Shown here: positions 41,328 to 51,482 of the stretch, piece by piece
How positions within the stretch are numbered: the first letter of the stretch is position 1
Layout: the number at the start of each line of letters is the position of its first letter
Program-made: the position numbers and the translations under genes
From: Paraburkholderia gardini
GTDB lineage: Bacteria > Pseudomonadota > Gammaproteobacteria > Burkholderiales > Burkholderiaceae
Direction of reading: 5' to 3'
Assembly: GCF_907164575.1 (NCBI RefSeq)
Contig: NZ_CAJQYY010000033.1
Location: 1-64,000, forward strand
DNA length: 64,000 nucleotides
Notes under the pieces: generated by a model
The model's input: the letters and a program-made list of their open reading frames with translations, nothing else
Told to the model about the DNA's origin: nothing
The model's database searches: none

Positions 41328-44300
41328 GCGGCGCGTCATGGGTGCATGAAACCGCGACGCAGGAGCTCGATGTTTTCGCGTGCGCGCTCGACGGCGTGAA
41401 CCAGATCGAGGCTTCGGCGGGAACTGGCAAGACCTGGAATATCTGCGCGCTGTACGTGCGGTTGCTGCTCGAAAAGAAGCTGAACGCCGACCAGATTCTC
41501 GTGGTCACCTTCACGAAGGCGGCGACAGCTGAATTGCACGAACGCATTCGCGGACGGCTCGCCGAGCTGGACCGCGCAATCGAAACCGGTGATGACAGCG
41601 GCGACCCGTTTATCGCGCGGCTGTTCGAGACCACGCTCGCACCGGAAAATGGTATCGACCTTGCCGACGCGGCGAAGATCGTGCGTCGCGCGTTGCGCAC
41701 GTTCGATCAGGCAGCCATTCATACGATTCACGCGTTCTGTCAGCGTGCGCTGCAGGAAGCACCGTTCGCCGCGGCCATGCCGTTTGCCTTCGATATGGAA
41801 GCCGATGACGCCGCATTGCGCTTCGAACTCGCCGCCGGTTTCTGGCGTCAGCGTGTCGAGCCGCTCGCGGCTTTGCATCCCGCGTTCGCGTCCTGGCTCG
41901 TGGCAAGGCATGCGGGGCCCGCGTCGCTCGACGAGCAACTCGCGCGGCGTCTCAAGAAGCCGCTTGCCCAGTTGCGCTGGAGCGGTCTCGACCTCGCTGA
42001 TGCGTCGGATGCATCCGGGGCGTCCGGCGCGCATGCCATGCAGGCGCGCTTCGACAACGCGCACGAACTCTGGCGCGCGCAGCGTGAGGCAGTCGCCGGA
42101 TTGCTGGCCACGGCGCAGGAGCGTCTGAGCCGGACAACGCACAAGCCCGAGCAGGTGAGCGTCGCGATCTCCGCGTGGACTGAATACTTCGCCGGCGGCG
42201 ATCCTCACGAGGCGCCGCCCAAAGCCGCGCTGAAGCTGACCGCATCCGCACTGAAGAAGGCGACGAAGGTCAAATTCGAGCCGCCGGAGCATCCGTTCTT
42301 CGCGCTGGCTGAAGAGCTTGCGGCTGCGGTCGTCGCATCGGAGGCGATGCAGCGGGTGCGCTGGCTCACGCTCGTCCAGACGTGGCTCGACACCGCGCCG
42401 GTTGAGTTGAGCGCGCGCAAGCGCACGCGCCGGGTGGTGTCGTTCGACGATCTCCTGTCGAACCTGTATTGCGCGCTCGCATCGCATCCGTGGCTGGCCG
42501 ACGCGTTGCGTGCCCGCTATCCGGCCGCGTTGATCGACGAGTTTCAGGACACGGACCCGCTGCAGTTCGCGATCTTCGATCGCATTTTCGCGCCGGCGGG
42601 GCCGCTTTTTCTCGTCGGCGATCCGAAGCAGGCGATCTACAGCTTCCGCGCGGCCGATCTGCACACGTATCTGGCGGCGCGCGATGCCGCGTCCGCCCGC
42701 TATACGCTCGCCGTCAACCAGCGTTCGACGCCGCCCATCGTCGAGGCCTGCAACCGGATTTTCGCGGCGAATCCACGAGGGTTCGTGCTGGAAGGGCTCG
42801 ACTACCATCCGGTGCGCGCGGGCGAGCGGCAACGTCCGCCGTTCGTCGACCGTCACGGCGCGGGAGCGGACTTCCGTGTGTGGATGCTGCCGCAAGGCGA
42901 AGCTGCGTTGAACAAGCGCCAGGCACAGTATCAGGCGAGCGAGGCGTGCGCGGCGGAGATCGTGCGTCTGCTGCGCGGCGCGCGCGAAGGCTTTGTATCG
43001 ATCGGTGGCGTGCCGCTTGCGCCGGCCAGCATTGCCGTGCTCGTGCAGACGCACCGGCAGGGGAGTCTCGTCAAACGGTCGCTGGCGGCGTGGGGTGTCG
43101 GCAGCGTCGAACTGGCCCAGGCGTCGGTATTCTCGACGCTGGATGCCGGGCAGATCGGGCGCGTGCTGGCGGCAGTCGACACGCCAGGGGATCTGCGCCG
43201 GCTGCGGGCCGCGCTCGCCACCGACTGGTTCGGGCTCGACGCCGCGGCGTTGTGGCGTCTCGAACAGATCGCGGAAGCGCCTCAGGCGTTGGACGACCCC
43301 GCGCATGCGGCCGATGCGATGAGCTGGGTCGAGCGTTTTTCCCGCTACCGGACGCTCTGGCACGAACGCGGCTTCGCGGTGATGTGGCGCACGCTGATGC
43401 GCGAGCTTCGCGTCGCGCAGCGGCTGGTGACAGGCGTGGATGGCGAGCGCCGTCTGACCGATATCAACCATCTCGCCGAACTCGTGCAGGCGCGCGCGGC
43501 GACGCAGCCGGGCATCGCGCCGACGCTGCGCTGGCTTGCCGCTCAACGCACGCAGGGCGGCGGCGAAGAGGCGCAGCTGCGTCTCGAATCCGACCGCAAT
43601 CTCGTGCAGATCGTCACGGTGCACAAGTCGAAGGGTCTCGAATACGCGGTCGTATTCTGCCCGTTTCTCAATGATGGCAAGTTGCGCGAGCCGCCTTCCT
43701 CGGGTCTGCCGGACGCGCGTGAGTATCACGATGACGAAGGCGCCGCCGTGCTGCATTACGGTTGCGACGACGATGAAGCGGAGCGCGCGCAGCGTTCTGC
43801 CACGCGTGAACAGGCGGCCGAGCGGGCGCGGCTCGTGTACGTGGCACTCACGCGCGCGGTGTATCGCTGCTATCTCGTCGGTGGCGTCTATCTGGCGTCG
43901 CGTGCGACCAGGGAGTCGCGCCGTAGCGTGCTGAACTGGCTGGTGGCGGGCGAGGGCTACACGTTCGACGGCTGGCTCGCTGACCCGCCCGATGAAGGCG
44001 TGCTGCAGGCGCGCTGGCAGGCACTCTCCGGCGGACCGGTTTCGGTCGAACCGTTGCCGGCGCTGACGCGTCGCGTGCCACTCGAACGCCAGCAGGGCGA
44101 CAGCGCGAACATGCGGTCGCGCACGAACCGCCGGCTGTTGCGCGATCAATGGCGCATTGCCAGCTTCAGTGGGCTCGTCGCGGCGGGCGCGCGTACTGAA
44201 GAGGCCTTTACACCGACTGGGGAAGCGCGTCCCGATCACGATGAGGTCGTCGATGTGGCGGCGGGCGTGAGCGCCGCGCCGGTTATCGCCCAGCGCCCGG

Positions 44301-45046
44301 TGCATGGGCCGGACGACATCCTCGGCTTTCCTCGTGGAGCCGCCGCCGGCGAGTGTTTGCACCTGATGTTCGAACTGGCCGATTTCTCCGATCCCGCAAC
44401 CTGGCCCACCGCGATCGAACGCGCGTTGCGCGAGCGGCCTGCGCCCGCGCTGCCGGAACTGGCGCGCCAGATGCCTTCGATGATGCACGCGCTGCTGACG
44501 GACATCGTCGCGACCGAACTCGTGCCCGGCATGACGCTCGCTGCGTTGGACCCGCAGCGTCGGCTGAACGAGCTCGAGTTCCTGTTTCCCGCGCACGCGC
44601 TGGATTTTTCCGCGCTGCGTGCACTGCTGGTGTCGCACGGCTATCCGGACGTCGCGCTGGAAATGGGCGCATTGCGCGGTTTCGTCAAAGGATTTATCGA
44701 CATGATCGTCGAGCACGATGGCCGCTACTGGATCGTCGACTGGAAATCGAATCACCTGGGCGATACGCCGGATGATTACGATGCGGCTTCGCTGAATGTG
44801 GCGATGGCGGACCACGCGTATCACCTTCAGGCGCTGCTCTATACGGTTGCGTTGCATCGCTATCTGCGCACACGCGTGCGCGACTATGCATACGACACGC
44901 ATATCGGGGGCTACCTGTATCTCTTCGTGCGGGGCGTGCGGCCTCAGTGGCGTAATGGCGGTGGTGCCGCCGGTGTACACGTGCGCACGCCATCGGCGCA
45001 ACTTGTCTTTGCGCTCGATGCCCTGATGGACGGAGGCGCGCCATGA
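41324..45046 (+). CDS. recB: Exodeoxyribonuclease V beta subunit RecB
   Basis: 1240 residues. The UvrD-type helicase motif I is QIEASAGTGKTWNICALYVRLLLE and Ia is VVTFTKAATAELHERIR. Motif II is PAALIDEFQDTDPLQFAIFDRIF, III is FLVGDPKQAIYSFRAAD, V/VI appear as IVTVHKSKGLEYAVVFCPF and RLVYVALTRAVYRCYL. The C-terminal nuclease domain has GFVKGFIDMIVEHDGRYWIVDWKSNHLG with the metal-binding Asp and D-x-K. It overlaps recC upstream and recD downstream, so the three are translationally coupled. Confidence 0.96.
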   Translation: MSGASWVHETATQELDVFACALDGVNQIEASAGTGKTWNICALYVRLLLEKKLNADQILVVTFTKAATAELHERIRGRLAELDRAIETGDDSGDPFIARLFETTLAPENGIDLADAAKIVRRALRTFDQAAIHTIHAFCQRALQEAPFAAAMPFAFDMEADDAALRFELAAGFWRQRVEPLAALHPAFASWLVARHAGPASLDEQLARRLKKPLAQLRWSGLDLADASDASGASGAHAMQARFDNAHELWRAQREAVAGLLATAQERLSRTTHKPEQVSVAISAWTEYFAGGDPHEAPPKAALKLTASALKKATKVKFEPPEHPFFALAEELAAAVVASEAMQRVRWLTLVQTWLDTAPVELSARKRTRRVVSFDDLLSNLYCALASHPWLADALRARYPAALIDEFQDTDPLQFAIFDRIFAPAGPLFLVGDPKQAIYSFRAADLHTYLAARDAASARYTLAVNQRSTPPIVEACNRIFAANPRGFVLEGLDYHPVRAGERQRPPFVDRHGAGADFRVWMLPQGEAALNKRQAQYQASEACAAEIVRLLRGAREGFVSIGGVPLAPASIAVLVQTHRQGSLVKRSLAAWGVGSVELAQASVFSTLDAGQIGRVLAAVDTPGDLRRLRAALATDWFGLDAAALWRLEQIAEAPQALDDPAHAADAMSWVERFSRYRTLWHERGFAVMWRTLMRELRVAQRLVTGVDGERRLTDINHLAELVQARAATQPGIAPTLRWLAAQRTQGGGEEAQLRLESDRNLVQIVTVHKSKGLEYAVVFCPFLNDGKLREPPSSGLPDAREYHDDEGAAVLHYGCDDDEAERAQRSATREQAAERARLVYVALTRAVYRCYLVGGVYLASRATRESRRSVLNWLVAGEGYTFDGWLADPPDEGVLQARWQALSGGPVSVEPLPALTRRVPLERQQGDSANMRSRTNRRLLRDQWRIASFSGLVAAGARTEEAFTPTGEARPDHDEVVDVAAGVSAAPVIAQRPVHGPDDILGFPRGAAAGECLHLMFELADFSDPATWPTAIERALRERPAPALPELARQMPSMMHALLTDIVATELVPGMTLAALDPQRRLNELEFLFPAHALDFSALRALLVSHGYPDVALEMGALRGFVKGFIDMIVEHDGRYWIVDWKSNHLGDTPDDYDAASLNVAMADHAYHLQALLYTVALHRYLRTRVRDYAYDTHIGGYLYLFVRGVRPQWRNGGGAAGVHVRTPSAQLVFALDALMDGGAP

Positions 45047-47109
45047 GCGCATTCGAACCGCCGCCGCTCGATATCGAGGTCACGCTGCCGACGCCGGCAG
45101 ATTTCAGCACGGCACTCGCCGAAGGTTTCGCGCGGCGGCTCGGCGTGCTGGCGCGCCGGCTCGGCGGCAACGCGGCCAGTGTGCGCTGGGCGCAGCGGGC
45201 GGCGTTTGCCGTCAGTCGCGCAACGTCTGAGGGACACGTCTGCGTGCCGCTCGATGTACTTGCCGCGCGCTATGAAACGCCGGAAGCGGATGTGCGCGCG
45301 GCGCTGGCGGCAAGCGGAATCGCCTGTGACGGCTCGGCGGAAGCGGCGGCGCTGCGGCCGCTCGTCGTCGACGCGCAGGGCCGTGTATTTCTCGCCCGTT
45401 ACTACGAGCACGAGCGGCAGCTTGCACGCGCGCTTGTCGCGCATGCGGGGCGCGACGACGGGCCATCCGCGTCGGCGATGCACGACGTGGCGCAAGACGC
45501 GGACGCGCTCCGCGCGCGGCTGCTGCGCTACTTTGGTCCGCCGCGCGATGACGAACTCGACTGGCAGCGCGTCGCCGCGGTCATGGCGTTGTCGGGTCGT
45601 CTCACGATCGTGAGCGGTGGCCCCGGTACGGGCAAGACGACGACCGTCGTGGGCGTCCTTGCGTGTCTTCTCGACGCGGCGCCCGATTTGCGTATCGCGC
45701 TCGCCGCGCCTACCGGCAAAGCCGCGCAGCGCATGCAGGAAGCGCTGCTCGCCCGCGCTGGCGACCTGCCGCCAGAGATCGCCGTGCGGCTGCCGCAGAC
45801 GTCCAGTACGCTGCATCGGCTGCTCGGCGGCGGGCCGGGCGGCCGCTTCAGACATCATCGCGACAATCCGCTGCCGTTCGACGTGATCGTGATCGATGAA
45901 GCATCGATGATCGACGTCGCGATGGCCGCGCATCTGCTCGACGCGATTGCGCCACGGACGCGTCTCGTGATGCTGGGCGACAAGGATCAACTCGCGGCGG
46001 TCGAGGCAGGCGCCGTGTTCGCCGAACTCAGCGCGCGTCCGGTGTTCAGCGCCGACGGAATCGCTCGCGTCGCGGCGGCGCTGGATATCGGCATCGCGCA
46101 ACTCACCGCGGCTCTACCGGGGACGGCGTCCGGCGCGGCTTTCTCGTTGGTGCCGTCGGCGGTGCTGAAGGCGTCGAACGCAGAAGGATCGACATCAGCA
46201 CTATTCGAAGACGACCGGTCCGGCATGACTGCATACGAGGACGGTCGCGCCACCCACCCTGCGCCCGCGCCAACCGGAGGGCCGCTCGCCGACGCCGTCG
46301 TCTGGCTCGAGCGCAACTACCGGTTTCGTCTGGATTCGGCGATCGGCCGCCTGTCGCTCGCGATTCGAGGCGGCGATCCACAGGCCGTGCTCGACACGCT
46401 CACACCGAACCCTGACGCGCCGTGCGCGGCCGCGCTCCACGAAGACGCGTCGCCTGCCTTGAGCGAGCGCACCGTCGCGCGACTCGCGGCCGGTTTCGCG
46501 CCGTATGCCGAAGCGCTCGCGAATGCGCTTGCTTCCCGCGCGCCAGATCCCGCACCGCTCTTCGAGGCGCTGAATCGCTTTCGCATTCTGTGCGCGACGC
46601 GTTCGGGACTTCGCGGCGTCGAGCAGGTCAACACGCTGATGGCGGCTCAGGTGCGTCGTATGGCGCGTATTCCTTTGACTGTCGGCGCCGGCTGGTTCGC
46701 GGGCAGGCCGGTGATGGTCACGCGCAACGATTACGCGCTTGGCCTTTTCAACGGCGACATCGGTATTGCGCTGCCAGGCGCGGATGGCGCGCTGCGCGTG
46801 TACTTCTGGACGGGCGACGGCAGTTCGCGCGCCGTGTCACCGGCGGCGTTACCGCCTCACGATACGGCCTTCGCGCTCACGGTCCACAAGTCACAGGGGT
46901 CGGAGTTCGAGCACGCCGCGCTCGTGCTGCCGACGGCGTTTAGCCGCGTGCTGTCGAGGGAGCTCGTTTATACGGCGATCACGCGCGCGCGTGAGCGGGT
47001 GGAAGTGATCGGCTCACGCGCGATACTGGCGCAGGCGATCGCCGCGCCAACGCAGCGCGACTCCGGTCTCGCTGCACGTATCGAGGAGGCAATGGCGCGC
47101 GAGTCGTGA
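45043..47109 (+). CDS. recD: Exodeoxyribonuclease V alpha subunit RecD
   Basis: 688 residues. Walker A is IVSGGPGTGKTTTVVGVLA, motif Ia IALAAPTGKAAQRMQEAL, Walker B DVIVIDEASMIDVAMAAHLL, motif III RLVMLGDKDQLAAVEAGAVFAEL, and the C-terminal FALTVHKSQGSEFEHAALVLP and LVYTAITRARERVEVIG. It is the 5'-3' motor of RecBCD. The start ATG overlaps the recB stop (ATGA at 45043). An extra Ala/Gly stretch at about residues 380-420 is not conserved as far as I can judge. It ends the operon. Confidence 0.95.
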   Translation: MSAFEPPPLDIEVTLPTPADFSTALAEGFARRLGVLARRLGGNAASVRWAQRAAFAVSRATSEGHVCVPLDVLAARYETPEADVRAALAASGIACDGSAEAAALRPLVVDAQGRVFLARYYEHERQLARALVAHAGRDDGPSASAMHDVAQDADALRARLLRYFGPPRDDELDWQRVAAVMALSGRLTIVSGGPGTGKTTTVVGVLACLLDAAPDLRIALAAPTGKAAQRMQEALLARAGDLPPEIAVRLPQTSSTLHRLLGGGPGGRFRHHRDNPLPFDVIVIDEASMIDVAMAAHLLDAIAPRTRLVMLGDKDQLAAVEAGAVFAELSARPVFSADGIARVAAALDIGIAQLTAALPGTASGAAFSLVPSAVLKASNAEGSTSALFEDDRSGMTAYEDGRATHPAPAPTGGPLADAVVWLERNYRFRLDSAIGRLSLAIRGGDPQAVLDTLTPNPDAPCAAALHEDASPALSERTVARLAAGFAPYAEALANALASRAPDPAPLFEALNRFRILCATRSGLRGVEQVNTLMAAQVRRMARIPLTVGAGWFAGRPVMVTRNDYALGLFNGDIGIALPGADGALRVYFWTGDGSSRAVSPAALPPHDTAFALTVHKSQGSEFEHAALVLPTAFSRVLSRELVYTAITRARERVEVIGSRAILAQAIAAPTQRDSGLAARIEEAMARES

Positions 47110-47263
47110 CGCGTGACTGGCCGCGCCGCGGCGCATCTCGATCCGTGCCAGCGGGCGCCACTGCATGCGGCATGCTTCGCCGGATCGCCTCGGCACAGGC
47201 TATGTCGTGAGCGGGGCCGTTCCACACGTACACTCGCTGACCGGGGCGATACCTGAGAACACC

Positions 47264-47908
47264 CTATTCAGCAAAACCGCCCGTGGCGTCGCCCGTCTCC
47301 GAAGCGCGCTGGCGAAGACTTTTCCGGTACCACAACGTCCACAGCAGCAACGTGCCGTAGATGCCGTAACTCACAAACGGCGACACGACCAGAAAGCGCT
47401 CGACGGGCCACGTCATCGCCATGAAGGCGCGCAGCGCGGTTTCGACCGTCAGTCCCGCGCCCCACACGAGCGTCATCAGCCGAAGCGCGGATGCGAAAGC
47501 AGGGCGCGCGTGCCACAGTGCGTCGATCTGCGCGGCGCCGTCCGCCTTTTCGCGCGCGACGGTCGCCCGGGCGAGATAGAACACGAGCGGTCGTCGCATC
47601 ACGAGCGAAACCAGGAACGCGACGCCGACCGCGCCCGACACCAGCGATTCCCGCAGCAACAGCATGCGCGGACTGCCGCCTGCCGCCATCGCCGCGATCG
47701 ACAGCACGATGCCGAGCAGCACCAGCACGCTGAGCGCATCGACGCGGCGAAAGCGCGCGAGTTCGACGACGCTCCAGATCACCGGCGGCACCGCCGATGC
47801 GATGAGGCCGCCCGTTTCTCCCCAATGTGGCGCGGCGAGGCGATATGCAAGCCACGGCAGCGCCAGGTTCACGACCAGTTCCAGCAAAAAGCTCGCGCGT
47901 ATTTTCAT
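47264..47908 (-). CDS. Membrane protein, VC0807-like
   Basis: 214 residues with about five to six helices: FLLELVVNLALPWLAYRL, GLIASAVPPVIWSVVELARFRRVDALSVLVLLGIVLSIAAM, LVSGAVGVAFLVSLVM and FLVVSPFVSYGIYGTLLLWTLWY. PRMLLLRES and RRPLVFYLAR are conserved-looking loops. The pattern fits the VC0807 family of unknown function. It is convergent with recD and divergent from arfB. Confidence 0.65.
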   Translation of the reverse strand: MKIRASFLLELVVNLALPWLAYRLAAPHWGETGGLIASAVPPVIWSVVELARFRRVDALSVLVLLGIVLSIAAMAAGGSPRMLLLRESLVSGAVGVAFLVSLVMRRPLVFYLARATVAREKADGAAQIDALWHARPAFASALRLMTLVWGAGLTVETALRAFMAMTWPVERFLVVSPFVSYGIYGTLLLWTLWYRKSLRQRASETGDATGGFAE

Positions 47909-48147
47909 GCTGATCCGTCAGCTCTCAAGGTGTCGCAAGTATCGTGAGCGCACCGGTTGCCGGCAAATGTTTTTTATTCGATGCGCCCGGTCCGCGACGC
48001 GGGTAAAGTGCCGCGCATACGACAGGACGCCGTGCCATCGCTTTGGCGGTGCGGTCCTCACGTGCACGATTCTCCGGGGCTTCGTGCGAAGCGCACGGCG
48101 ACGGCTGCCCAGGCTATCCTCGCATTTGATCGAAATCCATCCGAGCC

Positions 48148-48552
48148 ATGACTTCCCGTTACCCGGTCCCACTGAATGAAATCGAACTGACGGCCGTTCG
48201 CGCGCAAGGAGCGGGCGGGCAGAACGTCAACAAGGTGTCGAGCGCGATTCATCTGCGCTTCGACGTGCGGGCGTCGTCGTTGCCGGACGTGCTCAAGATG
48301 CGCCTGCTCGCGCTGTCGGATCATCGTTTGACGCGCGACGGCGTCGTGATCATCAAGGCGCAGGAACACCGGACGCAGGAGATGAATCGCGCAGCCGCGC
48401 TGGCACGGCTCGACCAGCTGATCGAAAGTGTCAGCGTCAGTCGCAAGGCGCGCGTCGCGACACGTCCGACGCGCGCATCGAACCGGCGCAGGCTCGATGG
48501 AAAAACAAAACGCGGTGAAATCAAGGCAGGCCGCGCACGCATCGACGACTGA
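48148..48552 (+). CDS. arfB: Peptidyl-tRNA hydrolase ArfB (YaeJ), ribosome rescue
   Basis: 134 residues. The class I release-factor catalytic loop AQGAGGQNVNKVSSAIHLRFD gives the GGQ motif near residue 24. The rest is the short domain and the basic tail (SVSRKARVATRPTRASNRRRLDGKTKRGEIKAGRARI), which in ArfB enters the empty mRNA channel of stalled ribosomes. The length is right for ArfB and far too short for RF1 or RF2. It releases peptides from non-stop complexes. It stands alone. Confidence 0.93.
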   Translation: MTSRYPVPLNEIELTAVRAQGAGGQNVNKVSSAIHLRFDVRASSLPDVLKMRLLALSDHRLTRDGVVIIKAQEHRTQEMNRAAALARLDQLIESVSVSRKARVATRPTRASNRRRLDGKTKRGEIKAGRARIDD

Positions 48553-48573
48553 GGTGTCCGCGCGCCGGCGAAC

Positions 48574-49866
48574 TCAGCGCGTCGTGTCGCGCGATTTCCC
48601 GGATCGGTCAGGCAGAAAATCCGCGCAGAATACATCCGGGCCTTCGCTGCCATCGGCGCTATCGATGGTGATGGCGGCGGTATAGCAATCGTCGCCCTCG
48701 GTGAGCGAATAGTGTGGCCCCATCAGAGCGACGCGCCCAGGTGTTGCCAGCGCGTGACGGAAATACGCGCGCCGTGACCAGTTGCTATGCGTATCGGGAA
48801 AGAGCGGCGCAAGACGATCTGGCGGCGGCGCGAGATCCTTCGCGGTGACGGACGGCTGTTCCTGCAGCCCATGCGAGTTGAGGACGAAGATGCGTCGTGC
48901 GTCGCTCACGGTGAAAACGTGCTCCGCCGCCTGCGCGAGATTCCGCGTCGCCGAATACACGCTCGCGCCCGCGCGCACCGCTTCGGCATAGGTCTCGAAA
49001 CCCAGTTGCTGGTGGCGCCTGTTCGCGCGGTCATACGCCTCGTATTTGCTCCACATCGAATCGATCAGCTCCGGTGCGCCGTTACCGGCCGCCCGCACGG
49101 ACGCCTGTGGCTTGCCGAACCAGTATCCCTGCACGAAATCCACGTCGGCCTGCATGAGAATCATCAGCTCGTCATCGGTCTCGACACCTTCGGCGAGCAC
49201 GAGCGTGCCGGCCTGATGCAGCATCGCGATCAGATGCATCATCAGCGATTCATCGCCGTCACGCTTGCCGGCGCGCGCGATCAGCGAGCGGTCCAGCTTG
49301 ACGATATCCGGACGCAGCCGCCACACGCGGTCGAAGTTCGAAAAGCCGGTGCCGAAGTCGTCGATCGCGATCAGAAAGTCGCGCGGCCTGGCAGCGGCGA
49401 GCGTGCGCGCCACGGCCTCTTCATCGCCGGCGGGCTGCTCCAGCAGTTCGATCACGATGCGCTCGAGAGGCAGGCCGAAATGAGTGGACAGTTCGTCGAT
49501 AAACGCGCGATGCGGCCACTTCGTTTCGAAAACCTGCGGCAGTGCGTTCAGAAACAGCCAGCACGCATCGATTTTCTGTTCGACGAAATTCGCGACGTGC
49601 AGACAGCGCGAGAGCCGGTCGAGGATCGGTGCGTTGGCGTGAACCTGCGCCTGTGAGAAGAGTGCTTCGGGTGTGACCGGGTTGCCCGCCGAATCGGTCG
49701 CGCGCAACAGCGCCTCATAGCCGACGATGCGTTGATGCGTGATCGACAGCACCGGCTGGAACACGCTGTGCAGCGTGATGGAACGCCAGTTGGCCGACCA
49801 GCCGTCCCCCGCCCGGACGATGCGGGGCAAGAGGCGGCCAAGCGTCAGTTCGTCGATGGTGGACAT
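48574..49866 (-). CDS. EAL phosphodiesterase with C-terminal sensory (YkuI-like) domain
   Basis: 430 residues from ATG 49866. The EAL domain is intact: IVGYEALLRAT, LFLNALP, VIELLEQ, AIDDFGTGFSNFDRVW, DIVKLDRSLI, LVLAEGVET and FVQGYWFGKP. The C-terminal ~170 residues (FETYAEAVRAGASVYSATRNLAQAAEHVFTVSDARRIFVLNSHG, HSNWSRRAYFRHALATPGRVALMGPHYS) look like the PAS/Cache-type sensor seen in YkuI. It should hydrolyse c-di-GMP under control of that sensor. No membrane segment is visible, so it is cytoplasmic. The gene ends 21 bases after arfB (convergent). Confidence 0.85.
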   Translation of the reverse strand: MSTIDELTLGRLLPRIVRAGDGWSANWRSITLHSVFQPVLSITHQRIVGYEALLRATDSAGNPVTPEALFSQAQVHANAPILDRLSRCLHVANFVEQKIDACWLFLNALPQVFETKWPHRAFIDELSTHFGLPLERIVIELLEQPAGDEEAVARTLAAARPRDFLIAIDDFGTGFSNFDRVWRLRPDIVKLDRSLIARAGKRDGDESLMMHLIAMLHQAGTLVLAEGVETDDELMILMQADVDFVQGYWFGKPQASVRAAGNGAPELIDSMWSKYEAYDRANRRHQQLGFETYAEAVRAGASVYSATRNLAQAAEHVFTVSDARRIFVLNSHGLQEQPSVTAKDLAPPPDRLAPLFPDTHSNWSRRAYFRHALATPGRVALMGPHYSLTEGDDCYTAAITIDSADGSEGPDVFCADFLPDRSGKSRDTTR

Positions 49867-50147
49867 CCGGGTTTGTGATGGGCAAGGTGCTTCGGCATGC
49901 TGCCGGCCGCGCATTTTCGCGCGTTTTCTCGATACCGGCCGGCGAAAGCCCCGCCTGCGCGCGGCTGCGTAACCTGTGCCTGAAGGCATGCTCCAGCGAT
50001 CTCGCGTGGAACGCCATGCAGACCTGGGGTCGAAAAGAGTCTATCAGTTCATTTGCCAGATGAGTGTTCGGCGGGCCACAGAATCCGGTGTTCAGCGCGT
50101 TGGCGACGCCGCGGGTATGCTGCTGCTTTTCTGGAATGGAGAGCGAT

Positions 50148-50438
50148 ATGTCGGAAGTGGCGGTGGTGGCAATCTCGGTAGCGAAGCCGGGCTGCGAGGA
50201 ACAGTTGCGCGAGGCAATGGTGGGGATCGTCGGGCCGACGCGCAGGGAGCCAGGTGCGCTGCAATACGATCTGCATCGCGATGTGAAGGAACCGCGCCGC
50301 TTCGTGTTTGTCGAGCGCTGGGAGAGCGAGGCCGCACTCGCCGCGCACGCAAAGTCCGCGCATATCGCTGCCTACAAGGCAGCGACCGTGGACTGGGTCG
50401 AACTCTTCGAAATTCGCGTCGTCTCGAAGATCGCGTGA
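50148..50438 (+). CDS. Antibiotic biosynthesis monooxygenase (ABM) domain protein
   Basis: 96 residues from ATG 50148, with GGAG at 50138-50141 upstream. It is a dimeric ferredoxin-like ABM fold: VVAISVAKPGCEEQLREAMVGIVGPTRREPGALQYDLHRDVKEPRRFVFVERWESEAALAAHAKSAHI. Members include YgiN-type quinol oxygenases. The specific substrate is unknown. Confidence 0.85.
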   Translation: MSEVAVVAISVAKPGCEEQLREAMVGIVGPTRREPGALQYDLHRDVKEPRRFVFVERWESEAALAAHAKSAHIAAYKAATVDWVELFEIRVVSKIA

Positions 50439-50575
50439 TGACGTGGCCGGAGGCATCTGGCTGCATGCCGGTGACGGATCAGGCGACCCCGGATGGACCG
50501 ACGGCGGGCATATGCCCGCCGTCGTTGTTCTGGCCTGTCGTCGATGTCAGGCACGTGTTCGCTGAAAGCGGCGCC

Positions 50576-50833
50576 TTAGTGCGTGGCCTGCGGAACGTCG
50601 AGGATCAGGATGATCGTCCAGTCCGCGTCGCCTTCGTGATGGTACTGCCGCTCCGCGACGATAAACGGCTGCTGCTTGCCAGCCGGGCCGAGGAAGAGCA
50701 CATCGCCTTCCATGGGCAGGCATTCGACCGGCGGTAACGCGAGAAACGCTTCCTGGCTGCCACGCGGCATCAGTTTTTCAATCTTGCGGGACGCTGCTTC
50801 GGTCCATTCGATGTCCAGCTCGATGTTGCTCAT
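50576..50833 (-). CDS. Conserved small protein of unknown function
   Basis: 85 residues: acidic N-terminus (MSNIELDIEWTEAASRKIEKLMPRG), a middle FLALPPVECLPMEGDVLFLG, and an Ile/Leu-rich C-terminus. AGGACAG precedes the ATG. No known family is recognised. The sequence looks soluble and compact. It is on the same strand as, and downstream of, the small exported protein gene, with a terminator between them. Confidence 0.6.
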   Translation of the reverse strand: MSNIELDIEWTEAASRKIEKLMPRGSQEAFLALPPVECLPMEGDVLFLGPAGKQQPFIVAERQYHHEGDADWTIILILDVPQATH

Positions 50834-50914
50834 ACTGTCCTCCGCACCAGGGTGCGCACGGGTTGGGATGGGTGGGTGCGCGACTTTAGCATACCGTCAT
50901 CCACACGCCGGCAA

Positions 50915-50951
50915 TAAAAAAGCCGAAGCCGATGACGCCGGCTTCGGCTTT
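50915..50951 (-). terminator. Intrinsic terminator after the small exported protein
   Basis: AGCCGAAGCC (50921-50930) pairs with GGCTTCGGCT (50940-50949). On the minus strand the hairpin is followed by TTTTTTATTGC, ending transcription from the gene at 50997-51227. On the + strand only TTTCTC follows. Confidence 0.8.
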
Positions 50952-50996
50952 CTCTCCTTGATGCGGCACGATCTTGCCGCGACGCCGGAGCAGACG

Positions 50997-51227
50997 TTAT
51001 TCGGCCTTCGGGGCCTTCTTGTGCTTCATCGACTTGCCATGGTGGTGAGCCGGCATCGGCGCGCTTTCCATGGCTTGCTGCTTTGCCTGCAAATCTTGCG
51101 CACGTTGTTCGACGTCGGCTGCCTTTGCCGGATCGGTGCTCATCGTGACGCCGTTACCGGACTGCGCATAAGCCGCCGTCGTCAGCGCCGAAAGGGCAAC
51201 CAGGACTGCCAGGGACGCTTTTTTCAT
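50997..51227 (-). CDS. Small exported His/Lys-rich protein
   Basis: 76 residues. The signal peptide KASLAVLVALSALTTAAYAQ is followed by a helical stretch (DPAKAADVEQRAQDLQAKQQAMES) and a basic tail with HHHGKSMKHKK. A good ribosome site (GGAGGTAGC) precedes the ATG at 51227. The His cluster could bind metal, but the protein is not a known family to me. Confidence 0.7.
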   Translation of the reverse strand: MKKASLAVLVALSALTTAAYAQSGNGVTMSTDPAKAADVEQRAQDLQAKQQAMESAPMPAHHHGKSMKHKKAPKAE

Positions 51228-51482
51228 TGCTACCTCCGTAGAGTGATTGATGGACCCGAGTAAAGCCTGTCCAGTCGGAAAGACACTGCATTCTAGCGAG
51301 CAATATCTGTTATCGCGGACCGCTCGTAACAGAATTGACAGTTCGTTACATTCAGTTACATTCGACTCCGATCCTTGTCCTGGGTGGCCAGCGCAGTATC
51401 GATGCGATTCGCATGCGTCGGTCCGCAGGGCGTGCTCATATGGGCCGCCCATTCGAGCAGCATTCTGCGTGCCCTGGTCTGA

